Assembly (NCBI RefSeq): GCF_001602625.1 | Contig: NZ_LECR01000003.1 | Coordinates: 28,356-38,365, forward strand | Reading direction: 5' to 3' | Length of the DNA stretch: 10,010 nt | From: Sodalis-like endosymbiont of Proechinophthirus fluctus | GTDB lineage: Bacteria; Pseudomonadota; Gammaproteobacteria; Enterobacterales; Enterobacteriaceae | Part shown: piece by piece, positions 1 to 5,743 of the stretch | Numbering within the stretch: position 1 is the stretch's first letter | Layout of the letters: each line of letters opens with the position of its first letter | Translations under genes and position numbers: made by a program | The notes under the pieces: generated by a model | What the model saw: the letters and a program-made list of their open reading frames with translations, nothing else | Databases searched by the model: none | What the model was told of the DNA's origin: nothing

Positions 1-248
1 ATAATCATTGTCCACCGCCAGGATCGGCGGTGGGAAGACTTTAGCCGACTGCTGTGCGAGGACTTTATGCCCTACCGCGATGAATTGATTATCTCTACTA
101 AGGTGGCTAAACCATGTGACAGGGGCATTATAGTGATTGGGGATAGAAGAAATATCTGGTGGTTAGTCTGAACTAGAGTTTGCGGCACCTGGGGTTGAAC
201 TATGTAGATATTTTCTATCATCATCTGCCGGATCCAGACATGCCGCTA
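1..248 (+). pseudogene. YghZ-type aldo/keto reductase, internal pseudogene fragment
   Basis: This is a remnant of an NADPH-dependent aldo/keto reductase of the YghZ (L-glyceraldehyde 3-phosphate reductase, AKR14-like) type. Read across frames it gives N-H-C-PPPGSA, then EDFSRLLCEDFMPYRDELII-STK, then DWG-KKYLVVSLN-SLR and GLNYVDIFYHHLPDPDMPL. In E. coli YghZ these correspond roughly to residues 65-146 of about 346. The 5' part lies off the left edge. The 3' part is gone: homology stops at about 248, where the mntH remnant begins on the other strand. Lesions are a frameshift near 30-33, another near 105-112, and in-frame stops replacing Trp, Ser and Gln codons at about 115-175. The conserved catalytic Tyr of the NNYGPP motif reads His (6-8). 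The family assignment rests on remembered motifs; a close paralogue is possible. Confidence 0.75.
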
Positions 249-1010
249 CTGCGGTCGCTATCATTGCCAGATTAATGAACCCGGCAATAGTCATGGCTAT
301 GGCCACATACAAGAGTATTGTTCGGAGCGGCTGCCCACACGATTGTCTAGGTCGGCGCGAGGAGTGCAAATAAATAACGTGCGGCATGATGGTAGCGCCC
401 AACACGCCGGCAGTCAGTGAAATACTGCTTCTCTGTCGGGCAGCGTCGACCATAGGCATGTCGACGCGCAATTCGCTTAATACCAGACGGGAATAAAATA
501 ACTCGGCGATATAGGCAGCGGCAACAAACAGTAGCAGGCTTCCCACCTATCACGACTACTAGAGGTTTTTGCCCGCGATTTTGCATCATCAATATTAAAA
601 AGGCTACAATGCCGGTAATTATCGCGCCTTGTAACAGCGTTACCCCAGCAGTATTTTAAAGCCAATGGTGGCGCCAATAAATTCTGCCAGCGCCATGTCG
701 GTCGCCATCCCGATAATTTTCTCCCACACCCAATAATCCCAGACTGCGACACGAGGAAAGCGATCGCGGATATGTTCAGCCAAGTTCTTGCCGGTGGTGA
801 TACCCAATTTAACAGACAAAAACTGAATAAGCGGCGCCATGATATTGGCCCATAATACTACTACCCACAGCAGAGCCGGTAGCCAAAACTGGCACCGGCT
901 TAGATATTGGTAGCGAAATTACCGAGATCGATACAACCAATCGCGGCGATAAAAGCAAGTCCAAGGAAGGAAAGATTCACTTTTCTCGCTGCGCGATTGA
1001 CATTATCCAT
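241..1010 (-). pseudogene. mntH: mntH pseudogene: Nramp-family Mn2+/H+ symporter
   Basis: This is the decayed gene for the inner-membrane proton-coupled manganese transporter MntH. The start ATG is at 1010-1008, giving [22 protein letters not shown]1 follows with D-L-G-N in place of the family's metal-binding DPGN. A CAA-to-TAA stop lies at 902-900, just before AGASFGY. A frameshift near 885-893 leads to [20 protein letters not shown] and [20 protein letters not shown]. Further frameshifts fall near 640 and near 550. The TM6 motif [14 protein letters not shown] is intact, and the last recognisable stretch is AIAMTIAGFINLAMIATAVA. About 255 of roughly 412 codons remain; the C-terminal third is lost at a junction with the convergent reductase fragment. 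The gene is divergent from nupC, as in E. coli. Fur and MntR sites persist upstream. The product cannot be functional. Confidence 0.93.
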
Positions 1011-1030
1011 AGCATGGCTGTCCACTATAG

Positions 1031-1045
1031 AAATAATCATTATCA
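1031..1045 (-). promoter_or_regulatory. Fur box upstream of the mntH pseudogene
   Basis: On the - strand the site reads TGATAATGATTATTT. One arm matches the 7-1-7 Fur consensus (TGATAAT, N, ATTATCA) completely and the other lacks only its last two bases. It ends 21 bases before the mntH start codon. In E. coli and Salmonella, mntH is repressed by Fur as well as MntR, so placement and identity fit. Occupancy is inferred. Confidence 0.65.
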
Positions 1046-1050
1046 ACTAA

Positions 1051-1074
1051 TATGTTTATAAAAATATAAACATA
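1051..1074. repeat. Perfect 10-bp AT-rich inverted repeat
   Basis: The arms TATGTTTATA (1051-1060) and TATAAACATA (1065-1074) are exact reverse complements around an AAAA spacer. The site lies next to the Fur box in the mntH leader. It contains the same TATGTTT and AAACATA blocks as an MntR box but in the opposite order, so it is not a standard MntR operator. It could be a regulator site, a leader hairpin or chance in AT-rich DNA. Confidence 0.5.
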
Positions 1075-1188
1075 ACAAATATATTTAGAGAGATTCTGCT
1101 TATCTTTGCGATATCAGCCATTAATGCACAGTATGTCCCCCCACGGACGGGAGTGCCCGGGTTTAACATCGTTTCACCTTGACGTTAA

Positions 1189-1210
1189 AAATATAGCGCA
1201 GGCTATGTTT
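1189..1210. promoter_or_regulatory. MntR box (manganese-responsive operator)
   Basis: This 22-bp palindrome has half-sites AAATATAGC and GGCTATGTTT. It differs from the E. coli mntH MntR operator, as I remember it, at about three positions: one in the left arm and two in the centre. MntR is the Mn2+-sensing repressor of mntH. The site is about 180 bases upstream of the mntH start, farther than I would expect, so indels in the decaying leader or a second transcript are possible. Confidence 0.75.
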
Positions 1211-1399
1211 TAGCTTAGTATAGATCTAAAACTTTCTATCCTAATAATTAGAAAAAATTCATAAAATTTCGAGTATGGGGGATAGCTGCGCAGGAGAGAA
1301 GGAGGATTTTTCTATATTTGCAACTTATAACTCGTTTTTACCTGCCCTATTACATAGAATGAGTGAAGAATTCTGCCTGCCTCATTATTTGGAGCAACT

Positions 1400-2584
1400 A
1401 TGTCCCGCATTTTTCACTTTGTCCTGGCACTCGCCGTAGTGGCGATCCTGGCAATATTAGTTGGCCGCGATCGTAAAAGCATTCGCGTGCATTTTATTAT
1501 CCAGCTGCTGGCGATTGAAATTTTACTCGCCTACTTTTTCCTCAATTCCCAAATTGGTCTGGGCTTCGTACAGGGTTTCTCCGCCATGTTCGATAAATTG
1601 CTGGGTTTTGCCGCTGAAGGTACCGATTTCGTGTTTGGCAATATGAATAAACAGGGCCTGGCGTTCTTCTTCCTGAACGTCCTTTGCCCGATTGTATTCA
1701 TCTCAGCGCTTATCGGAATCCTACAGCATATCCGCGTGCTTCCCTTCGTTATCCGCATCATTGGTACCGTGCTGTCGAAGATTAACGGCATGGGAAAATT
1801 GGAATCGTTCAACGCCGTGAGTTCACTGATCCTCGGCCAGTCGGAAAACTTTATCGCCTATAAGGATATCCTCGGCAAAATGTCAGAACGGCGCATATAC
1901 ACCATGGCCGCCACGGCGATGTCTACGGTGTCCATGTCCATCGTCGGCGCTTATACGACTATGCTGGCGCCCAAATATGTCGTTGCGGCGCTGGTGCTGA
2001 ATATGTTTAGCACCTTTATCGTCCTATCCTTGCTCAACCCCTACTGGGTAGAGAAAGATGAAGATTTACAAATGAACCATCCGCATGAAGGACAAAGTTT
2101 CTTTGAAATGCTGGGTGAGTATATTCTCGCCGGTTTTAAAGTGGCGATTATCGTCTCAGCGATGCTTATCGGGTTTATCGCGCTAATATCCGCCGTTAAC
2201 GCGCTGTTTAGTCTATTGTTCGGCATAAGCTTCCAGGGCATCCTCGGTTATATTTTCTTCCCGCTTGCCTGGGTGATGGGTGTTCCTGCGCACGAATCGC
2301 TCCAGGTTGGCAGCATAATGGCCACCAAATTGGTGTCGAATGAATTCGTGGCCATGATCGATTTGCAGAAAGCCGCCGGGGAATTATCGCAGCGCTCGGT
2401 GGGAATCATTTCGGTTTTCTTGGTTTCGTTTGCCAATTTTTCTTCGATAGGCATCGTCTCCGGTGCAATCAAGGGACTGAACGAGCATCAGGGCAACGTG
2501 GTCTCCCGCTATGGCCTAAAACTGGTCTATGGCTCCACGTTGGTCAGCGTGTTGTCAGCCGCCATCGTCGGCCTGGTGATTTAA
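1400..2584 (+). CDS. nupC: NupC, concentrative nucleoside:H+ symporter
   Basis: This gene encodes an intact 394-residue inner-membrane nucleoside permease of the CNT family, which imports nucleosides (in E. coli all but the guanine type) with protons. The start ATG follows a GGAG Shine-Dalgarno at 1391-1394, and the N-terminus aligns with E. coli NupC. Substrate-site motifs are kept: GQSEN at residues 146-150, SNEFVA at 313-318 and FANFSS at 344-349. By alignment with Vibrio CNT they supply Gln147/Glu149, Glu315, Asn346 and Ser349. Hydrophobic segments run along the whole length. The protein is six residues shorter than E. coli NupC (400): five are missing in the loop before [11 protein letters not shown] (about 271-276) and one near 218. 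It is the only transport gene in the window still open. It is transcribed away from the mntH remnant towards a bidirectional terminator shared with tRNA-Ala. Confidence 0.97.
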   Translation: MSRIFHFVLALAVVAILAILVGRDRKSIRVHFIIQLLAIEILLAYFFLNSQIGLGFVQGFSAMFDKLLGFAAEGTDFVFGNMNKQGLAFFFLNVLCPIVFISALIGILQHIRVLPFVIRIIGTVLSKINGMGKLESFNAVSSLILGQSENFIAYKDILGKMSERRIYTMAATAMSTVSMSIVGAYTTMLAPKYVVAALVLNMFSTFIVLSLLNPYWVEKDEDLQMNHPHEGQSFFEMLGEYILAGFKVAIIVSAMLIGFIALISAVNALFSLLFGISFQGILGYIFFPLAWVMGVPAHESLQVGSIMATKLVSNEFVAMIDLQKAAGELSQRSVGIISVFLVSFANFSSIGIVSGAIKGLNEHQGNVVSRYGLKLVYGSTLVSVLSAAIVGLVI

Positions 2585-2682
2585 CGCTGCACCTCCGCAT
2601 TATACGCTCTCGGGATTTAGAGCCGGGACGGGAAGCCAGGATGGCCCATTTCCCTATGTATCAACTCCGTACATACATAAAT

Positions 2683-2702
2683 AAACCAGCCTTAGCCGGT
2701 TT
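2683..2702. terminator. Bidirectional rho-independent terminator (nupC / tRNA-Ala)
   Basis: Arms AAACCAGC (2683-2690) and GCCGGTTT (2695-2702) form an 8-bp stem with one G-U pair and a four-base loop. On the + strand a T-rich tail (TTTTTATT) follows, suiting nupC, whose stop is about 100 bases upstream. On the - strand the stem is followed by TATTTATG and sits just beyond the tRNA-Ala 3' end. Confidence 0.75.
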
Positions 2703-2706
2703 TTAT

Positions 2707-2782
<76 letters not shown>

Positions 2783-2816
2783 ATACACATGACATCGTCT
2801 CTGGTGGATGGGGCGC

Positions 2817-2845
2817 ATGATATGAATTCTAACAAACTCTGTCAA
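2817..2845 (-). promoter_or_regulatory. Promoter of tRNA-Ala
   Basis: On the - strand a perfect -35 TTGACA (2845-2840) and a -10 TATCAT (2822-2817) are separated by exactly 17 bases. The -10 is followed by GCGCCCC, a GC-rich discriminator typical of stringently controlled stable-RNA promoters. The expected transcript start is about 30 bases upstream of the mature tRNA end. Confidence 0.85.
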
Positions 2846-2876
2846 AGGCTAAATTTGCCAAACGGGTCAAACGCTG

Positions 2877-2905
2877 AAAAAGCCGTCAAATTAGCGCTGA
2901 CTGGC
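2877..2905 (-). terminator. Rho-independent terminator of gltX
   Basis: Read on the - strand, GCCAGTCA and TGACGGC form a seven-pair stem with one bulged A and a nine-base loop, followed directly by TTTTT (2881-2877). It begins a few bases past the gltX stop codon, so it should separate gltX from the tRNA-Ala promoter. Confidence 0.75.
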
Positions 2906-2906
2906 C

Positions 2907-2933
2907 CTTTATTGCACCCGCTGGGCAATAAAG
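2907..2933. repeat. Perfect 9-bp inverted repeat spanning the gltX stop codon
   Basis: Arms CTTTATTGC (2907-2915) and GCAATAAAG (2925-2933) are exact reverse complements with a nine-base spacer. The left arm contains the gltX stop codon (2909-2911). It lacks a T tail and lies just before the terminator hairpin, so it may be an mRNA 3'-end stem or a coincidence of coding sequence. Confidence 0.55.
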
Positions 2934-4318
2934 TTCAGCGCAAAATCGATGCGCGCCAGAGACCGAGACTGTCCTATCGCATGCACGGTGACATCAAGGG
3001 TTGGGGACTGGCTAGTGCCAGTTAACGCAACGCGCAGTGGCATACCGACTTTGACCATACCCACCTGCAGTTCCTCGGCCGTTTGCTCAATGGCCGCATG
3101 CACTGAGGCCGGCGTCCATTCGTCTATCGCCGCCAGCTTGGCGTGCACCGCCTGCAGCACTGGAGCCGCCACCGGGCGCAAATGCTTCTTGGCCGCGTCA
3201 ACATCAAATTCGCTGAAATCTTCGTAGAAATAATGGCAGCTAGCGGCTATATCCTTCAGGGTTTTGCAGCGTGTGCCCAGCAGTTTCACCAGCTCCGACA
3301 ATTGGGGCCCGGTACGGGTATCGATTCCCTGCTGCTCAATATGCCAGACCAGATGCGTGGCAACGTAGTCGGCTGGGAGATGATTAATGTAATGGTGATT
3401 AAGCCACAGCAGTTTTTCGGTGTTGAACACGCTGGCAGATTTGCTTACCGAGTCAAGGCTAAATAACCGTTTCATTTCGTCGACGCTGAAAATTTCCTGA
3501 TCGCCATGGGACCACCCCAGGCGCACCAGATAGTTCAGCAGTGCTTCCGGCAGAAAACCGTCATCGCGGTATTGCATGACCCCGACTGCGCCGTGGCGTT
3601 TGGAAAGCTTCTTGCCGTCATCGCCCAGTATCATCGAGACATGGGCATAATCCGGCACCGGCGCGCCTATGGCCTTCAGGATATTGATCTGCCGCGGCGT
3701 ATTATTGATATGGTCCTCACCGCGGATGACATGGGTTATCGCCATATCGTAATCGTCCACCACCACGCAAAAATTATAGGTAGGCGATCCGTCGGTGCGG
3801 CAGATGATTAGATCATCCAGCTCCTGGTTATTGAACTCGATAGGCCCACGGATAAGATCGTTAAAGAACACCGAGCCATCCTGCGGATTACTAAAACGCA
3901 CCACGCAGGGCTCATCGGCGGCGTGATGATGGTGGCTATCGCGGCAGAGGCCATCGTAACGCGGTTTCTCGCCACGGGCCATTTGCGCTTCACGCAACAT
4001 CTCCAGTCGCTCTTTGGAACAATAGCATTTATAGGCAGTGCCATGGGATAGCATGTCATCAATGACCTCATTGTAACGGTCGAATCTTTTAGTCTGAAAG
4101 TAGAGACCTTCGTCCCAGTCCAGGTTGAGCCAGTTCATACCGTCCATAATGGCCTCAATCGCCGGCTGCGTTGAGCGCTCAAGATCGGTATCCTCAATGC
4201 GCAGCACGAATTCGCCGCCCAGATTGCGGGCGAAGAGCCACGAATAGAGCGCGGTACGCGCGCCACCAACATGAAAATAGCCCGTGGGGCTGGGCGCAAA
4301 ACGGGTTTTAATTTTCAT
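2909..4318 (-). CDS. gltX: GltX, glutamyl-tRNA synthetase
   Basis: This gene encodes the intact class I glutamyl-tRNA synthetase (469 residues; E. coli 471), which charges tRNA-Glu in the cytoplasm. The HIGH-type motif is H-V-G-G at 16-19 within [12 protein letters not shown]. The KMSKS-type loop is KLSKR at 237-241. SPTYNF (178-183) and [20 protein letters not shown] (197-216) are typical of GluRS. The C-terminal anticodon-binding domain runs from about 320 to the end. The zinc-binding insertion keeps Cys98, Cys100 and Cys125, but the fourth E. coli ligand, His127, reads Asp (CRDSHHHH). Histidines follow at 129-132 and might replace it. The start matches the E. coli N-terminus ([13 protein letters not shown]); a weak GAAGG lies about 11 bases upstream. 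The gene is monocistronic and divergent from the tRNA-Val operon, as in E. coli. Confidence 0.98.
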   Translation of the reverse strand: MKIKTRFAPSPTGYFHVGGARTALYSWLFARNLGGEFVLRIEDTDLERSTQPAIEAIMDGMNWLNLDWDEGLYFQTKRFDRYNEVIDDMLSHGTAYKCYCSKERLEMLREAQMARGEKPRYDGLCRDSHHHHAADEPCVVRFSNPQDGSVFFNDLIRGPIEFNNQELDDLIICRTDGSPTYNFCVVVDDYDMAITHVIRGEDHINNTPRQINILKAIGAPVPDYAHVSMILGDDGKKLSKRHGAVGVMQYRDDGFLPEALLNYLVRLGWSHGDQEIFSVDEMKRLFSLDSVSKSASVFNTEKLLWLNHHYINHLPADYVATHLVWHIEQQGIDTRTGPQLSELVKLLGTRCKTLKDIAASCHYFYEDFSEFDVDAAKKHLRPVAAPVLQAVHAKLAAIDEWTPASVHAAIEQTAEELQVGMVKVGMPLRVALTGTSQSPTLDVTVHAIGQSRSLARIDFALNFIAQRVQ

Positions 4319-4437
4319 CAGCTACATTGCCTTCATTACGCATGGCGACGAAGAGCCGAAACAGCGCTTCCAAGCCCATATTAAAAATGGGGATAGTCTA
4401 CCACTTATTATGGCCGTATCTTCAACACCTGTCCTCA

Positions 4438-4480
4438 TCCGGGAGTTTTTTCACTCAGCCCAGTGCAAAACTGCCCGGGA
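4438..4480. repeat. Long imperfect hairpin in the gltX - tRNA-Val intergenic region
   Basis: The left arm (4438-4455, TCCGGGAGTTTTTTCACT) is the near reverse complement of the right arm (4462-4480), which ends in CCCGGGA, around a six-base loop. It tolerates two one-base bulges and a mismatch. It lies about 120 bases upstream of gltX on the - strand and just upstream of the tRNA-Val promoter on the + strand. It could be a gltX leader structure or a buffer between divergent promoters; no regulator is recognised. Confidence 0.5.
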
Positions 4481-4523
4481 TAGCTAAATTTAATACGAAT
4501 ACGAAAATTCACTGGAAAAATCG

Positions 4524-4551
4524 TTGACTCATTGCGGCGGTTCCCTATAAT
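4524..4551 (+). promoter_or_regulatory. Promoter of the tRNA-Val-tRNA-Lys operon
   Basis: A -35 TTGACT (4524-4529) and a perfect -10 TATAAT (4546-4551) are separated by 16 bases. The -10 is followed by GCGACCCC, a stringent-type discriminator. An A/T-rich stretch at about 4486-4520 could act as an UP element. The first tRNA begins 17 bases after the -10. Confidence 0.88.
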
Positions 4552-4567
4552 GCGACCCCATACAGTA

Positions 4568-4643
4568 GGGTGATTAGCTCAGATGGGAGAGCACCTCCCT
4601 TACAAGGAGGGGGTCGGCGGTTCGATCCCGTCATCACCCACTA
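4568..4643 (+). tRNA. tRNA-Val, anticodon UAC, with encoded 3' CTA instead of CCA
   Basis: A complete cloverleaf with acceptor GGGTGAT / ATCACCC. The anticodon arm is CTCCC / TTACAAG / GAGGG, so the anticodon is TAC. The T-arm is intact. It matches E. coli valU-type tRNA except for one D-loop base (AGCTCAGATGG, where E. coli has C) and the 3' end, where discriminator A (4640) is followed by CTA (4641-4643). The mature 3' end would therefore need trimming and CCA addition by the CCA-adding enzyme. E. coli has three valine tRNAs here; one is present. Confidence 0.95.
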
Positions 4644-4661
4644 ATTCTGACGTATTTAAGT

Positions 4662-4737
4662 GGGTCGTTAGCTCAGTTGGTAGAGCAGTTGACTTTTAAT
4701 CAATTGGTCGCAGGTTCGAATCCTGCACGACCTACCA
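4662..4737 (+). tRNA. tRNA-Lys, anticodon UUU, with G1-U72 acceptor pair
   Basis: A complete 76-base tRNA with anticodon arm GTTGA / CTTTTAA / TCAAT (anticodon TTT) and encoded CCA. It matches the E. coli lysV/lysT sequence except that the 3' acceptor strand is ACGACCT instead of ACGACCC, giving a G1-U72 wobble at the end of the acceptor stem. It lies 18 bases after tRNA-Val, so the two are co-transcribed from the promoter at 4524-4551. No compact GC-rich terminator follows directly. Confidence 0.96.
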
Positions 4738-4943
4738 ATTCCCGTTCTTCCCTTCTTCATCTGCCTTGCTGTTGTCTTTATCAATACCCAGCGCCGCATG
4801 GCCTGTCGCAGCGCTGTCTTATGCTAACACGCCTGTGCATACAGGTTGCTGTTGACCAGCGCAGACGGCGCGGCGCTGTGCCCCAATTCTCTCTGTCTAG
4901 TCAAGACCAAGACACCGATATGGCGAATATACGTGTCATAGGC

Positions 4944-4981
4944 AAAGAAGAATTAAATATCAAGCTATTTAATTCTTCTTT
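4944..4981. repeat. Perfect 16-bp inverted repeat, possible terminator of the tRNA operon
   Basis: Arms AAAGAAGAATTAAATA (4944-4959) and TATTTAATTCTTCTTT (4966-4981) are exact reverse complements around TCAAGC. On the + strand the right arm is T-rich. It is the first strong hairpin downstream of tRNA-Lys (about 200 bases away), so it may end that transcript. The low GC content is unusual for a rho-independent terminator. It also marks the start of the A+T-rich segment. Confidence 0.6.
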
Positions 4982-5101
4982 ATAATAAGTGAAAACTCGC
5001 AGCAGCCTACCCGTTCAGATTAATGCTACCAAGGCCAGGCCCTACAGCCCAAATGTCAACGTATGAAGCACAATATTTGATTGCCTGATATAAAATTATT
5101 T

Positions 5102-5121
5102 ATACTATATTTCTATAGTAT
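5102..5121. repeat. AT-rich 8-bp inverted repeat
   Basis: ATACTATA and TATAGTAT flank a TTTC loop exactly. The repeat lies in the gene-free A+T-rich zone, where such palindromes are partly expected by chance. Confidence 0.4.
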
Positions 5122-5341
5122 TTATAATAAATTTCCAGATAATAACCGATTATAAAAAATAATTTAATCTACCAGTAAAAATTACATTTATCAGTACAGT
5201 GAGGGTGAGGTATTAAAAGGCTCAAATACAATATAATATCTGCATTAATTTTAAATATTCAATAAATAATGGGTATTTCCTCACTCAACCTATTAGACTG
5301 CCGAGAGATAACGAGTGGATAAAATGATCTATGCCATTATA

Positions 5342-5403
5342 TTTTTTATCAATAGATAAAAAATCTATCCTAGATAGAGCAGAATAATGGAATATATATA
5401 TTC
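5342..5403. repeat. Three palindromes in tandem
   Basis: Within about 60 bases there are three. TTTTTTATC and GATAAAAAA lie around AATA (5342-5363). TCTATC and GATAGA follow immediately around CTA (5364-5378). A perfect 14-bp palindrome GAATATATATATTC lies at 5390-5403. They sit about 340 bases upstream of the enhancin start. Function is unknown; composition alone could explain part of this. Confidence 0.45.
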
Positions 5404-5743
5404 TATAAAACTGAGAGATTTAGATTCAAAAGCATCAAAAAAATTTTTAAAATGAAGATCATAAAAATAGTATCTATCCAAAAACTTACCTCAATTTTAA
5501 CACATGCGTCACCGCCACAACTCCTAAAATATATATTCCTTACTATAGGAAAAAAACATATACTGTTGCGGCGTAATTTCAATTATTAATTGTATGAGTT
5601 AAGTATTGTTATTTTTAATTCATTTATCCAAATACTCATATTTTTATTTTCTGTACAGGATATCACCAGGCACACTCAATTTTTTCTAAAAGCAATGATA
5701 GGGTAATTTTTTCAAATTAACTCAAACTATTGAGGTAAGTAAA

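Larger units (their letters stand above)
1011..1399. other. mntH-nupC divergent intergenic region
   Basis: This non-coding gap between the divergent mntH remnant and nupC holds the Fur-like box, a perfect AT-rich inverted repeat and the MntR-like box listed separately. No convincing -35/-10 pair for nupC could be placed. E. coli nupC is controlled by CRP and CytR; here I see only a single GTTGCA half-site on the - strand (about 1318-1323) and no clear CRP palindrome. The rest shows no recognisable structure. Confidence 0.7.
4738..5743. other. Gene-free region between tRNA-Lys and the enhancin pseudogene
   Basis: About 1 kb with no recognisable gene in any frame. The first 200 bases have ordinary composition and repeat the block CAGCGC several times. 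From about 4940 it becomes strongly A+T-rich and stays so into the pseudogene. It holds the inverted repeats listed separately. No second copy of the tRNA-Lys 3' end, no integrase and no transposase remnant was seen. Short open frames here look like chance. Confidence 0.65.

Noticed and set aside
1318..1354. Possible nupC promoter (TTGCAA with a later TATTAC) and CytR half-site
   Set aside because: The spacing is about 25 bases, far from 17, and only one CytR-like half-site and no CRP site were found.
1531..2472. Open frames on the - strand inside nupC
   Set aside because: They are antisense shadows of nupC with no recognisable motifs.
3143..3811. Open frames on the + strand inside gltX
   Set aside because: They are antisense shadows of a clearly identified gltX and show no family motifs.
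4677..4985. Open frame starting inside tRNA-Lys
   Set aside because: The N-terminus MVEQLTFNQLVAGSNPARPT is translated tRNA-Lys; the rest is intergenic, with no recognisable protein.
5100..5405. CRISPR-like or iteron array suggested by successive palindromes
   Set aside because: The palindromes differ from one another and there is no repeated unit with regular spacers.
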